This document shows positions 36,423 through 45,076 of a DNA stretch of 64,000 nt, in pieces. The position numbers and the translations under genes were made by a program. Source of the stretch: NCEH01 sp043195195 (lineage in GTDB: Bacteria; Pseudomonadota; Alphaproteobacteria; Rhizobiales; Xanthobacteraceae); the NCBI RefSeq assembly GCF_043195195.1, contig NZ_JBAFWT010000011.1, positions 62,001 to 126,000 on the forward strand, in the 5' to 3' direction. Within the stretch, counting starts at the first letter, position 1, and the number at the start of each line of letters is the position of its first letter. The notes under the pieces are model-generated. The model was not told where the DNA came from, did no database searches, and saw nothing but the letters and a program-made list of their open reading frames with translations.

Positions 36423-37402
36423 CGCATCGTCTCGGCGATCACGTCGGCATAGAGCGCGGCAAGGTCCGGCTCGCGTACCGACATTTCGCGCGGCAACACC
36501 CGGCGCTGTTCCAGCGTGAGCAGCAGGTCTGCGAGCGCGCCCGCGCCGGACGCGAGCTTGCCGGCATAGGCCGTTCCAGCCGCGTCGGGTTTGAGGCCGA
36601 GCGTGACGAGATGGGCATGGGTATCGGCGTCCGGCGGCTGCGACCAGCGCAGTTCCACGCGTCGCGCGCCGCCGAAGCGCTGGAGCACCAGCGCGTGCGT
36701 CGGTCCTTCCAGCACCACCTGGCCGTCCACCAGGATTGCGATGCGGTCCGCCACCGTCGCCGCCTGCTCAAGGTCATGGGTCACGATCAGCACGGCGAGG
36801 CCTGCGGCGGCAAGGGAACGCACAAGCTCGGCAAAGCCGGCGAGGGCATCGCGGTCCACGCCCACGGTCGGCTCGTCCAGGATCAGCAGCGCCGGATCGC
36901 CCACCAGAGCGGCCGCAACATTGGCGCGGCGCTTCCAGCCGCCGGAAAGGCGGTCAATGCGTTCGTTGGCGCGTGTGATGACACCCGCGGCATCCATGAC
37001 GGAGGACAGGCGGCCGGCAATACCGGACCGGGGCATGCCGGCGAGACGCGCGAAAATGTCGAGATTTTCCCGCACGGTCAGGCTGGGGTAGAGAGCCAAT
37101 TCCTGTGGCACGAGGCCGATGTGCCGCCGCGCCTGCTTCGAATGGGCGACGTCGCCTTTCACCAGCACATTGCCATCGGAGGGATGTACGCGGCCGCAGA
37201 TGGCGCGGATCAAGGTGGTCTTGCCCGCGCCGTTGGGGCCGAGCAATGCGGTGATCTCTCCCGCCGCGACGGCGAGGGAAGCATCGCGCAGCACCGGCCG
37301 CGCCCCATAATCGGCGCTTAGCCCGGCGACCTCAAGCACCAATGCCCCGCGCTGGGACGCAGCAGGGTCTTCGGCCGCGCGCAAGACGGGTGCTAAAGTC
37401 AC
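36419..37402 (-). CDS. ABC exporter ATPase (CcmA/NodI type)
   Basis: 327-residue ATPase: Walker A GPNGAGKTTLI near residue 55, Q-loop VPQELALYPSL, signature LSGGWKRRANVAAALVG, Walker B LLILDEPTVGVD, and the switch His in VTHDLEQA. The C-terminal 100 residues form the DUF4162-like extension common in drug and lipid exporters. GTG start overlapping the crtE stop, and its own stop overlapping the permease start: three genes in one coupled unit. Confidence 0.9.
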   Translation of the reverse strand: MTLAPVLRAAEDPAASQRGALVLEVAGLSADYGARPVLRDASLAVAAGEITALLGPNGAGKTTLIRAICGRVHPSDGNVLVKGDVAHSKQARRHIGLVPQELALYPSLTVRENLDIFARLAGMPRSGIAGRLSSVMDAAGVITRANERIDRLSGGWKRRANVAAALVGDPALLILDEPTVGVDRDALAGFAELVRSLAAAGLAVLIVTHDLEQAATVADRIAILVDGQVVLEGPTHALVLQRFGGARRVELRWSQPPDADTHAHLVTLGLKPDAAGTAYAGKLASGAGALADLLLTLEQRRVLPREMSVREPDLAALYADVIAETMR

Positions 37403-38367
37403 GGCACCGCAACGCCCGGAAGCCCGCCGAAGGCGTGGCGCAGGAAATCCCGCAGGGGATCTGTGCCGTCGAGGCGGCGGGAAATGCGGTCGGATGCCTC
37501 GAGCGCGCCGCGCAGATGGCTGTCGAGCAGGCTGGCTGCCCGTGAAGCCCCGAGGGAAGCAATGACCGTCGCTTTGCCTTCGTCCTTGCCCACATCCTTG
37601 CCGAGCGTGGCGGCGGAGGATTGGACATCCAGCAGATCGTCGAGAATCTGGTAGGCGCGGCCGACGTGGTTGGCAAAATCGCGCAGCGCCTCCATGTCGC
37701 CGGCGCTAGCGTCATGTACCAGGCCGGCGGCCTCGACCGCGGCGATGAACAGCAGGCCGGTTTTGCGCCGATTGACATCCTCAGTTGCGGAAAGGCTGCG
37801 TCCCGGCACCGGTCGCAGGTCGTCGAACTGCCCGCCGCATAAGCCGAGCGATCCCACCGCGCCGGTGAATACGGCGAGAATCTCAACCCGGGCCGGCGGC
37901 GGGACCGAGGGTGCCGTCGCCACCACCCCATAAGCGCGGGTGAGCAGCGAGATGGCGGCCAGCACCGCCACGTCCTCGCCAAACTGCACATGGGTCGCCG
38001 GCTGGTTCCGCCGCAGCGTTGCGTCGTCCATGCACGGCAGGTCGTCGATGATCAGGGAGGCGGCGTGAATCATTTCCAGCGCGCAGCCGCAATCCAGCAC
38101 TTGGTGCTCGTCCGCGCCGAGCCGCAGCGCCGCCGACATGGCGAGCAGGGGCCGCAAGCGCTTGCCCGGCGCCAGCAGAATATGGCGCATGGCGGCATGC
38201 AGGGTTGCGGGATTGGAGGCCGTGGTCGGCAGAAGCAGGCCGAGACGCCGATCCACCACCGAACGCAGATAGCTCAGGTCCGGGGAACGCAGGCTTGCGT
38301 TCTCCATCACCGGGCCGCCCTCGACGGCATGCAGTGCTTCGCCGTCTCGGGATTTGCCGTGGGTCAT
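37399..38367 (-). CDS. crtE: Geranylgeranyl diphosphate synthase (CrtE type)
   Basis: 322-residue all-trans polyprenyl diphosphate synthase. First Asp-rich motif DDLPCMDD (bacterial DDxxxxD form) with the following RRNQPATH, second Asp-rich motif DDLLD, and GKRLRPLL in the N-terminal part. The carotenoid context points to C20 geranylgeranyl diphosphate, the precursor for phytoene; a farnesyl synthase (IspA) is the alternative, since the two share these motifs. The ATG at 38367 or an internal Met 20 residues on are both possible. First gene of the leftward unit; divergent from fni across 138 bases. Confidence 0.85.
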   Translation of the reverse strand: MTHGKSRDGEALHAVEGGPVMENASLRSPDLSYLRSVVDRRLGLLLPTTASNPATLHAAMRHILLAPGKRLRPLLAMSAALRLGADEHQVLDCGCALEMIHAASLIIDDLPCMDDATLRRNQPATHVQFGEDVAVLAAISLLTRAYGVVATAPSVPPPARVEILAVFTGAVGSLGLCGGQFDDLRPVPGRSLSATEDVNRRKTGLLFIAAVEAAGLVHDASAGDMEALRDFANHVGRAYQILDDLLDVQSSAATLGKDVGKDEGKATVIASLGASRAASLLDSHLRGALEASDRISRRLDGTDPLRDFLRHAFGGLPGVAVP

Positions 38368-38441
38368 CGGGCCGGCCCTTCCTCGCTCTTCCGCCCGCGA
38401 GGCCCCTGAAGGCCGATCCGGCAGATTGCATGTGCTTGCAT

Positions 38442-38454
38442 GATCTTAGATCAG
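38442..38454. promoter_or_regulatory. Palindrome in the crtE-fni divergent promoter
   Basis: TGATCTTAGATCA is a perfect 6+1+6 inverted repeat in the 138-base gap between crtE and fni, where both promoters must lie. It fits an operator shared by the two isoprenoid units. The binding protein is unknown. The TGT-N12-ACA pattern of CrtJ/PpsR was looked for and not found. Confidence 0.5.
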
Positions 38455-38505
38455 ACTCTAGAACCCTTGAAGGTGGCTTGCTGTCAAGCAGAAGAGATTG
38501 ACGCG

Positions 38506-39540
38506 ATGAACGCGGAAAGCGAGATCCAGCGCCGCAAGCAAGATCATATCGATGTCGTGATGGCCGACGAGCGCACTTTGTCTCGTGCAAAAACCGGCTT
38601 CGAGAGCGTGTTTTTTGAACATCGCGCCCTGCCTGAACTGCATTTGGACGCTGTGGATCTCACTACGACGTTCCTTGGACGCGCGCTCGCGGCGCCTTTG
38701 TTGATTTCTTCCATGACCGGTGGACCCGCGGCTGCGGGCCTGATCAACCGCCATCTGGCCGAAGCGGCCCAGCATCTGGGCATTGCATTGGGCGTGGGCT
38801 CGCAGCGCGTTGCCCTGGAGGGCGGGGAAGCGGCTGGCCTTGATCCAGGCCTGCGCCGGCTCGCACCGGGAATTCCCTTGTTCGCCAATCTCGGCGCGGC
38901 CCAATTGGCCCGCGGCTATGGGCTCGACGAGGCTAGGCGGGCCGTGGACATGATCGAGGCAGATGCCTTGATCCTGCACCTCAATCCGCTTCAGGAAGCG
39001 GTTCAGGCGGGTGGCGATCGCGACTGGCGCGGCCTGCTGGATGCTATCGGAAGCTTGGCCCGGGCGCTTCCTGCTCCCATGATTGTGAAGGAAGTCGGCT
39101 TCGGTATCGCCGCCGATCTGGCCCGCCAGCTTGTGGATAACGGCGTTGCGGCCATCGACGTCGCGGGAGCCGGGGGCACCAATTGGGCGCTGGTGGAGGG
39201 TGAGCGCGGCAGCGGGCGGCAGCGCGCCATCGCTGCGGCATTTGCCGATTGGGGCATTCCCACCGCGCAGGCGGTCCAGGCGGTGCGTGAGGCCTGCCCC
39301 AAGGTGCCGCTGATCGCCTCCGGCGGTCTCAAGGACGGGGTGGATGTCGCCAAGGCGATCCGCCTGGGCGCGGATCTGGCGGGCCAGGCGGCCGGGGTGC
39401 TCTCCGCCGCCGTCTTGTCCAGCGAGGCGGTGGTGGCGCATTTCGAGGGGATCATCACGCAATTGCGCATCGCCTGCTTCTGTACCGGGTCGACCGACCT
39501 CGCCGCCCTGCGTACCGCCCGGCTGCTGCCGGCGGCATGA
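38506..39540 (+). CDS. fni: Type 2 isopentenyl diphosphate isomerase (FMN-dependent)
   Basis: 344-residue Fni/Idi2, interconverting IPP and DMAPP with FMN and NADPH. Seen: QRRKQDHIDVV (the RKxxHI opening of the family), 'PLLISSMTGGPA', 'ALGVGSQRVAL', 'LHLNPLQEAVQ' (catalytic Gln region), 'VKEVGFGI' and 'DVAGAGGTNW' in the TIM barrel. ATG at 38506 with AGAAGAG upstream; a longer frame from 38440 starts inside the promoter. Divergent from crtE, so DMAPP supply is probably controlled together with carotenoid synthesis. Confidence 0.93.
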   Translation: MNAESEIQRRKQDHIDVVMADERTLSRAKTGFESVFFEHRALPELHLDAVDLTTTFLGRALAAPLLISSMTGGPAAAGLINRHLAEAAQHLGIALGVGSQRVALEGGEAAGLDPGLRRLAPGIPLFANLGAAQLARGYGLDEARRAVDMIEADALILHLNPLQEAVQAGGDRDWRGLLDAIGSLARALPAPMIVKEVGFGIAADLARQLVDNGVAAIDVAGAGGTNWALVEGERGSGRQRAIAAAFADWGIPTAQAVQAVREACPKVPLIASGGLKDGVDVAKAIRLGADLAGQAAGVLSAAVLSSEAVVAHFEGIITQLRIACFCTGSTDLAALRTARLLPAA

Positions 39541-39565
39541 GGGCGGCAAGGCCGCGTGAAGGTCT

Positions 39566-40360
39566 TCAGGGCATGTATTGCCCGCCGTTGACCTCGATCA
39601 CCTGCCCCGTCACATAGCCGCTCGCCGCTTCCGAGGCGAGATAAAGGAAGGTGCCGACGCATTCGTCCGGCACCCCGAGCCGTCCCATGGGAATCGTCGC
39701 CTGCATGACGGTCAACTGAGCCGGTGTGGAATAGCGGTCGTGGAACGGGGTCTCGATCACGCCGGGGGAAACGGCGTTCACGCGAATGCCGGTCTGCGCC
39801 AGTTCCTTTGCCCAGCCGTGGGTGGCGGTCGAGATGAAGCCCTTGGCGGCCGCATAGAGCACGGACCCGCCGGCGCCGCCGTGCCGTGCGGCAATGGACG
39901 ATACATTGATGATGGAAGCCGGCCGGCTCTGCGCGAGCATCACCGGCACCGCGTGGGTCATGAAATTCACGACGTGACGCACGTTCAAGTCCAGCACCGC
40001 GTCGTAGAATTCGTCGCTATAGTCGGTGATCGGCAGGCGCTTCACCAGCCCGCCCGCGTTGTTCACCAGGATATCGAGGCCGCCAAAGGCCTCCAGCGTT
40101 GCGGCGAGGATGGCGGCGGGCGCTTCGCGCCGGGTCAGGTCGCCGCCGATGATCACGGCCTCGCCGCCTGCCGCGCGCACCCGCTCGGCCACCTGCTCGG
40201 CTTTGTCGCGGCTGGCGTTGTAATGCACCGCCACTCGTGCGCCGCTGCGGGCAAAGCCTTCGGCGGCCGCGGCGCCGAGCCCGGTGCTGGCGCCGGTGAT
40301 GAGCACGGCCTTGCCCTTGAGATCGGGAAATACCGGCATTTGGACCTGGGATACGGTCAT
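39566..40360 (-). CDS. Short-chain dehydrogenase/reductase (FabG-like)
   Basis: 264-residue classical SDR. Cofactor site TGASTGLG (residues about 21-28), NNAGG, active-site Ser in NVSSIAA and Tyr/Lys in YAAAKG, then PGVIETPFHDRY, and C-terminal SGYVTGQVIEVNGGQYMP. An Arg/Ser-containing HYNASRDKA after the second strand suggests NADP preference. ATG at 40360 with AAGGAG seven bases upstream. Divergent from a cupin gene across an intergenic region with a LacI-type operator, so a sugar-acid or polyol dehydrogenase is more likely than fatty acid synthesis. Confidence 0.9.
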   Translation of the reverse strand: MTVSQVQMPVFPDLKGKAVLITGASTGLGAAAAEGFARSGARVAVHYNASRDKAEQVAERVRAAGGEAVIIGGDLTRREAPAAILAATLEAFGGLDILVNNAGGLVKRLPITDYSDEFYDAVLDLNVRHVVNFMTHAVPVMLAQSRPASIINVSSIAARHGGAGGSVLYAAAKGFISTATHGWAKELAQTGIRVNAVSPGVIETPFHDRYSTPAQLTVMQATIPMGRLGVPDECVGTFLYLASEAASGYVTGQVIEVNGGQYMP

Positions 40361-40779
40361 GTTTGGCTCCTTGGGAAAAGCGGCCGGCGCGAACCGGCGA
40401 AGGGGGCTTTTAGCGGACGCAGACTCGGGCTCTTTTTTTGAGAGGTAACCTGCCAGAGGCGGAGGGTCGGTAATAGGGAGGCAGAGCGCCGGGCGATCAC
40501 GCCCTGGTAAGCTGGCGACGCAAGCGGCTCCGCCCTCGCGGGACGAATCCTCGACTGCGTTCGCAACCCTGCCGGTGAGCCGCCTGTCGAGGTCAGGATA
40601 AGGCCGCACGGCTTGGATTTTGCCGGGCTCGCCGCGCGTTTGGCTCGATCTCCTCTGTGGTGGGTGCTGCCGGGCCTTGGCCGCCGGCTTGCAAGCTAAA
40701 ACGTTTTAATCCATTGGCACAACATGAACCGGACGACGCCCGCCGCGCGTCGTGCTCACGGTCCGATAGGAGCAATTCG
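40361..40779. promoter_or_regulatory. SDR-cupin divergent region with LacI-type operator
   Basis: 419 bases without a gene. At 40697-40708 lies TAAAACGTTTTA, a perfect 12-bp palindrome of the CG-centred type bound by LacI-family regulators, striking in such GC-rich DNA. It is 71 bases before the cupin start and overlaps a possible promoter (TTGCAA at 40689-40694). The rest of the gap shows nothing recognisable. Confidence 0.6.
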
Positions 40780-41130
40780 ATGTCGCAGGAAAAGGGTGCG
40801 GTATTTGCTTTCGCCGCCACGGTGCCGGTCGAAGTGGTGGACGATATCGTCCAGCGCCAGATCCTCACCTATAACGACGAGATCATGATGGTTCGGGTGA
40901 TCTTCACCAAGGCGGGTCCCGGCGGCGTGCCGCACAGTCACCCCCATGTGCAGGTGACGAGTGTCGAAAGCGGCGTGTTTGACATCACCATCGACGGGCG
41001 CACCGAACGTCTGACCGCCGGGGATAGCTTCTATGTACCGTCCGGCGTGCACCATTGCGCGCTCTGCATCGAACCCGGCATCCTGGTCGACGTGTTTACC
41101 CCCATGCGGGCGGACTTCGTCGCGGGGTGA
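40780..41130 (+). CDS. Cupin-domain protein (KdgF-like possible)
   Basis: 116-residue single cupin. Metal-binding motif 1 is GGVPHSHPHVQVTSVESG (G-x5-HxH-x3,4-E-x6-G pattern, with Q before the second part) and motif 2 is 'GDSFYVPSGVHHCALC'. Small cupins of this shape include KdgF, which helps open 4,5-unsaturated uronates, and many sugar-binding or isomerising proteins. ATG at 40780 with AGGAG eight bases upstream. The LacI-type operator upstream and the divergent SDR favour a carbohydrate role. The exact reaction is not known. Confidence 0.85.
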   Translation: MSQEKGAVFAFAATVPVEVVDDIVQRQILTYNDEIMMVRVIFTKAGPGGVPHSHPHVQVTSVESGVFDITIDGRTERLTAGDSFYVPSGVHHCALCIEPGILVDVFTPMRADFVAG

Positions 41131-41133
41131 CGC

Positions 41134-41448
41134 TTAGGCTTGCGCAACGGCGCGTTCCAGCGCCGCCTGCAGGCGCGCCGGGTCGCCGGCGATGCGGAAC
41201 ACCTTCAGCCGTGCCGTCGCGCCCGACAAAAGCACGACCCGCGAGGGGGCGACGTCGGCAGCCTTGGCGAGCACGCGCGCCACGGCATCCGTTGCGGCGC
41301 CATCTTCGGGCGCCACGCGGACCCGGATTTTCAGCACGTCACGCCCATCCGACAGCGTCGTGATGCCATCGAGAGCGTCGCGCCCGCCCTTGGGCGTGGC
41401 GCGTACGCTGACGTCGAGCCCGTCCGCATGGGCCCGGAAGAACGCCAC
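41134..41448 (-). CDS. DUF167 (YggU) family protein
   Basis: About 104-residue YggU/DUF167 protein, a small alpha/beta fold of unknown function that is widely conserved next to yggT. Seen: 'FRAHADGLDVSVRATPKGGRDALDG', 'LKIRVRVAPEDGAATDAVARVLAKA' and 'SRVVLLSGATARLKVFRIAGD', the three family blocks. Start uncertain: a GTG at 41448 is used, since the frame continues upstream only through the yggT gene. It follows yggT directly on the same strand. Confidence 0.85.
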   Translation of the reverse strand: MAFFRAHADGLDVSVRATPKGGRDALDGITTLSDGRDVLKIRVRVAPEDGAATDAVARVLAKAADVAPSRVVLLSGATARLKVFRIAGDPARLQAALERAVAQA

Positions 41449-41453
41449 GGCGG

Positions 41454-41744
41454 TCAGAAAACGTAAGGATAGATATAGAGCCCGATCACCCGCTCGATGA
41501 AGATGATGAGGAGGATCAGCACCATCGGGGAAAGATCGAGGCCGCCGAGCTGGGGCAGAATGGCGCGCAGCGGCGCGAGCAGCGGCTCGGTGATGCGATA
41601 GATGAACTCGCCGATGGTCCGGACCACGGGATTGTAGGCATTGACCACATTGAAGGCGAGCAGCCACGACAGCACCGCGGCGATGATGAGCACCCAGGTG
41701 TAGAGTTGCAGAACAATGAGGATGACGTCGAGAAGGGCGCGCAT
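41454..41744 (-). CDS. YggT family membrane protein
   Basis: 96-residue integral membrane protein of the YggT/YCF19 family, linked in other organisms to cell division, osmotic tolerance or cytochrome assembly. Two hydrophobic segments ('VILIVLQLYTWVLIIAAVLSW' region at about 7-28 and 'LSPMVLILLIIFIERVIGL' near 70-90) flank the conserved 'IYRITEPLLAPLRAILPQLGGLD'. Followed by DUF167 within a few bases, the usual arrangement. Confidence 0.9.
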   Translation of the reverse strand: MRALLDVILIVLQLYTWVLIIAAVLSWLLAFNVVNAYNPVVRTIGEFIYRITEPLLAPLRAILPQLGGLDLSPMVLILLIIFIERVIGLYIYPYVF

Positions 41745-41951
41745 CTTGGGACAATTCCTCGCGGCGGCAGGTGTCAGGGAGCAATAGCCAAGCCGGCGCC
41801 GATTGAACAGGGCGTTCGTGCCTGTGAGCGCTCAAGAGCGCGTTGGGTTCGTCCGCGGCTCGCCCGCGCCCTGCGTCAAAAGGGCCCGTATGCCACGCGT
41901 ACGCGGCATAGCTCTGAGTGGCGCCGGCCACGGGCTGCAGATCCTCCGGGC

Positions 41952-42185
41952 TCAGCCCAAGGTCGCATCCTCATTGGGTTTGTCGGGATCGGGCAGGGCG
42001 CCGGTCCCGGGGGTCTTGGCGGCATCGGTCAAGTCCGGCCTCGCGTGCGGCCCCGCGGCAGGCTTGCCGGTGTCGTTCTTGCCGGTGTCGTTGGCCGGCG
42101 CCGATGGGCGCAGAGGCGCGCGCTGCGGTGCCCCCTCGGTGCCTTTTGCGGGCTCAGCGGCGGGATGACGCGGTTTTGAGGACAT
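41952..42185 (-). CDS. Small hypothetical protein, Pro/Ala-rich
   Basis: 77-residue predicted protein beginning MSSKPRHPAAEPAKG and ending DPDKPNEDATLG; probably disordered, no domain recognised. The reason to accept it is the ATG at 42185 with GAGGAG seven bases upstream and a separate gene-free space on both sides. Codon composition is coding-like, with a direct repeat N-D-T-G-K in the middle (ANDTGKNDTGK). Function unknown. Confidence 0.6.
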   Translation of the reverse strand: MSSKPRHPAAEPAKGTEGAPQRAPLRPSAPANDTGKNDTGKPAAGPHARPDLTDAAKTPGTGALPDPDKPNEDATLG

Positions 42186-42353
42186 GTGGTGTCTCCTCTG
42201 CAATCCATTGAGGGACAACGCGCGGCGGCTGATCGGGTTGCCTCGTCGGGCAGTGACACCTTGACTTAGAGCGCCCCGAAGAGCAGCTTCCGGCCGCGCC
42301 ATGAGGTGCCCGGACGCCAGCGTCCATCATTTCCCAAAACCCCACGGACAGGC

Positions 42354-43304
42354 ATGCGCAGCTATTTGGACTTCGAGAAGCCGGTGGCCGAGCTCGAGGC
42401 GAAGGTGGAAGAACTGCGGGCACTTTCGAGCGGGGACGGCGTCGCGATCGCCGACGACGTGACGCGCCTTGAAGCCAAGGCGGCCGATGCTCTGGCCCAG
42501 CTCTATTCCACCCTCACGCCCTGGCAGAAGACGCTGGTGGCGCGCCACCCCGCGCGGCCGCACTTCGGAGATTTCGCCAGGGGCCTGTTCGATGAGTTCA
42601 CGCCGCTGGCCGGCGACCGTAAATATGGCGAGGACGAAGCCATCATCGGCGGCTTTGCGCGCTTCCGCGGCGAGCCGGTCTGCGTCATCGGCCATGAGAA
42701 GGGCTCCACCACCGAGACCCGCATCCGGCACAATTTCGGCATGGCGCGCCCCGAGGGCTACCGCAAGGCCGCGCGCCTCATGGAACTGGCCGACCGTTTC
42801 GCGGTGCCCATGATCGCGCTTGTGGATACCGCCGGCGCCTATCCCGGCATCGGCGCGGAAGAGCGCGGGCAGGCGGAGGCCATCGCTCGCTCCACCGACG
42901 CCTGCCTCGCGCTCGGCGCGCCCAATGTGGCGGTCGTCATCGGCGAGGGCGGATCGGGCGGTGCCATCGCCATCGCCACCGCCAACAAGGTGCTGATGCT
43001 CGAGCACGCCATTTACAGCGTGATTTCTCCCGAAGGCGCGGCCTCGATCCTCTGGCGCGATACCGCCAAGGCGCAGGAGGCGGCGACCAATATGAAGATT
43101 ACCGCTCAGGATCTGGTGCGATTCGGCGTGGTGGATTCGATCATCAAGGAGCCCACCGGCGGCGCCCATCGCGACCCCAAGGCCGCCATCGCGGCGACCG
43201 GGGATGCGATCGCGGAAGCCCTGGCCGCCATGGCGGGGCTCGATGCGAGCGAAGTGCGCAAGGCGCGGCGGGCCAAGTTCCTGGCGATCGGCCGCACGCT
43301 CTAG
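42354..43304 (+). CDS. accA: Acetyl-CoA carboxylase carboxyltransferase alpha subunit
   Basis: 316-residue AccA, which with AccD moves the carboxyl group from carboxybiotin to acetyl-CoA, giving malonyl-CoA for fatty acid synthesis. Start 'MRSYLDFEKPVAELEAKVEELR' is the AccA opening; further on are 'GDRKYGEDEAIIGGFARFRG', 'ALVDTAGAYPGIGAEERGQ', and 'VIGEGGSGGAIAIATANKVLMLEHAIYSVISPEGAASILW', all conserved. ATG at 42354; the frame extends 16 codons further without a ribosome site. Stands alone, as accA often does in alphaproteobacteria. Confidence 0.97.
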   Translation: MRSYLDFEKPVAELEAKVEELRALSSGDGVAIADDVTRLEAKAADALAQLYSTLTPWQKTLVARHPARPHFGDFARGLFDEFTPLAGDRKYGEDEAIIGGFARFRGEPVCVIGHEKGSTTETRIRHNFGMARPEGYRKAARLMELADRFAVPMIALVDTAGAYPGIGAEERGQAEAIARSTDACLALGAPNVAVVIGEGGSGGAIAIATANKVLMLEHAIYSVISPEGAASILWRDTAKAQEAATNMKITAQDLVRFGVVDSIIKEPTGGAHRDPKAAIAATGDAIAEALAAMAGLDASEVRKARRAKFLAIGRTL

Positions 43305-43481
43305 AGCTGGACGCCGGCCATTTTGTCTGGAACCATCTCATATCGGCCGCAATTCGCCAGTCTTGTGCGGCTAACAAGCGCTGATTTATCGCTTTTTCGC
43401 CATCATATGGTAACGCGCCGTCAAGGGTGGACCTTGCATCATGACTCTTAGTGCGCCCGAAACGGACCTTGGAGTTCTGCG

Positions 43482-44726
43482 TTGAGCCGTCCGCTTCCCC
43501 TCTTTTCCCGTCTCCGGCTCGCGGCGCTTGCCGCCACGGCGGCGGTGGTGCTCGCCGGCTGCAACGGCCAGGGCGATCTGTCCCGGCGCTCCCAGCAGCC
43601 CCTGTCGCCGCAGATGGTCACCATGATCCAGGAGAAGGGCATGACGCCCTCCAGCCCGATCCTGGTGCGCCTGTTCAAGCAGGAATCCGAGCTCGAGGTC
43701 TGGAAGGAAAAGACCGACGGCACCTATGCGCTGCTGAAGACCTATCCGATCTGCCGCTGGTCGGGCGAGCTCGGCCCCAAGGTGAAGATGGGCGACCGCC
43801 AGGCGCCGGAAGGCTTCTATGCCATCACTCCGGCGCTGATGAATCCCAATTCCAGCTATTATCTCGCGATCAACACGGGCTTTCCGAACGCGTTCGACAA
43901 GTCCTACGGCCGCACCGGCGAGTTCCTGATGATCCACGGGGACTGCTCCTCGTCGGGCTGCTACGCCATGACCGACCAGCAGATCGCCGAGATTTTCGCC
44001 CTGGCGCGCGAGAGCTTCGCCGGCGGCCAGCGCTCGTTCCAGCTCCAGGCCATGCCGTTCCGCATGACGCCGAAGAATCTCGCCCGCCATCGCACCAACC
44101 CGAACATGGCCTTCTGGCGCAACCTGAAGGAAGGCTACGACAGCTTCGAGGTGACGAAGCAGGAGCCGAAGGTCAACGTGTGCGACCGACACTATGTGTT
44201 CAACGCGCAGGTTGAGGGGGGACGCGGCTTCGACGCCTCCGCCGCCTGCCCGAACTATACCGTGCCCGCCGAGATCGCCCAGGCGGTTAATGCCAAGCGT
44301 ATCGCCGACGACCAGCAGGTAGCGGCGCTGTCCAATTCGCTGCCCGTGGCGCCGGTGAAGACCGGCACCGACGGGGGCATGCACCCCGTGTTCCTGGCCA
44401 AGTTCCGCCCCGTCGGCGCCGAGGCGAATGATTACACGGTGGACGTGAACGGGGCGCCGCCCGGCACCATGCCCGAAACCACGCGCCCGCCGGGCATTTC
44501 CCCGGACAGCCAGGTGGTCGAAGTCGGAGCCCCCGTGCGTCCGGGCGTGGATGCGACCTCCGCCTCCGCGCCCACGAGCAGCGGGCCGCGTGTCGCTTCC
44601 GTCCTGCCGCCCGGATCGGTGCAGCAGACCGCCAGCCTGAACGGGCAGGGTACTGCATCCGCGACGGTCCTGCAGGGCTCCACAACCATCGTGACGCCGG
44701 GTACGTTCTCATCCAGCACGCGCTAG
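43482..44726 (+). CDS. L,D-transpeptidase/YafK-like murein protein, lipoprotein
   Basis: 414-residue YkuD-fold protein of the YafK/DpaA-related branch. Lipobox VLAGC at about residue 26 marks a lipoprotein. Catalytic region 'FLMIHGDCSSSGCYAMTD' has the HGD and SGC residues. Central 'GDRQAPEGFYAITPALMNPNSSYYLAINTGFPNAFDKSYGRTG' is the branch signature. YafK relatives cleave or make covalent links between lipoproteins and peptidoglycan. The C-terminal 150 residues are Pro/Thr/Ser-rich and probably disordered. The TTG start at 43482 is supported by GGAG eight bases upstream. Confidence 0.88.
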   Translation: MSRPLPLFSRLRLAALAATAAVVLAGCNGQGDLSRRSQQPLSPQMVTMIQEKGMTPSSPILVRLFKQESELEVWKEKTDGTYALLKTYPICRWSGELGPKVKMGDRQAPEGFYAITPALMNPNSSYYLAINTGFPNAFDKSYGRTGEFLMIHGDCSSSGCYAMTDQQIAEIFALARESFAGGQRSFQLQAMPFRMTPKNLARHRTNPNMAFWRNLKEGYDSFEVTKQEPKVNVCDRHYVFNAQVEGGRGFDASAACPNYTVPAEIAQAVNAKRIADDQQVAALSNSLPVAPVKTGTDGGMHPVFLAKFRPVGAEANDYTVDVNGAPPGTMPETTRPPGISPDSQVVEVGAPVRPGVDATSASAPTSSGPRVASVLPPGSVQQTASLNGQGTASATVLQGSTTIVTPGTFSSSTR

Positions 44727-45076
44727 CGCGCGATCCGATCCTATGGAGCCGGTGACGTCTCTGCGGGATCGAGACAGATCCGGCTCTGGCGCCAAACGGC
44801 ATTCCGGCCCGAGATCAGGCCTGCCGGAATGGCGGCGCGGCCTCCGGATTTTCGAAAATTCTTCACGTGAAACAATGACTTAGCGCGGACGAACATCGGT
44901 TTTCTGGTGCTTCGCGGCGGGTCTTCGGCGCACAGAACCGGCATTTCGGGCGAACGTTCGGCGAAGATGAATCCGGAGGATTCTCCGATTCGGTTCGGCC
45001 TCGTACAGCCGGCGGCTCGGCCCTCTCGCCCGTTTCGTATCCGCATCCGCCGCTGCCCGCCCGCGCGGCCGACCCC
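44727..45076. other. Intergenic region with no gene seen
   Basis: Between a rightward transpeptidase gene and the secA terminator. It holds the parS-like site described separately, and otherwise only short GC-rich frames of random composition. Confidence 0.5.
44859..44874. other. parS-like site (14/16 match)
   Basis: TTCTTCACGTGAAACA matches TGTTTCACGTGAAACA at 14 of 16 bases, with the central CACGTG and the whole right arm perfect. Non-coding, 11 kb on the other side of dnaN from the first site, so the two bracket the replication genes. Confidence 0.6.

Noticed and set aside
39132..39140. Perfect DnaA box TGTGGATAA
   Set aside because: Single copy inside the fni coding sequence; no cluster, so no evidence of an origin.
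44719..44730. Palindrome CGCGCTAGCGCG at the end of the transpeptidase gene
   Set aside because: Simple CG-rich palindrome overlapping the stop codon; no loop and no T-run.
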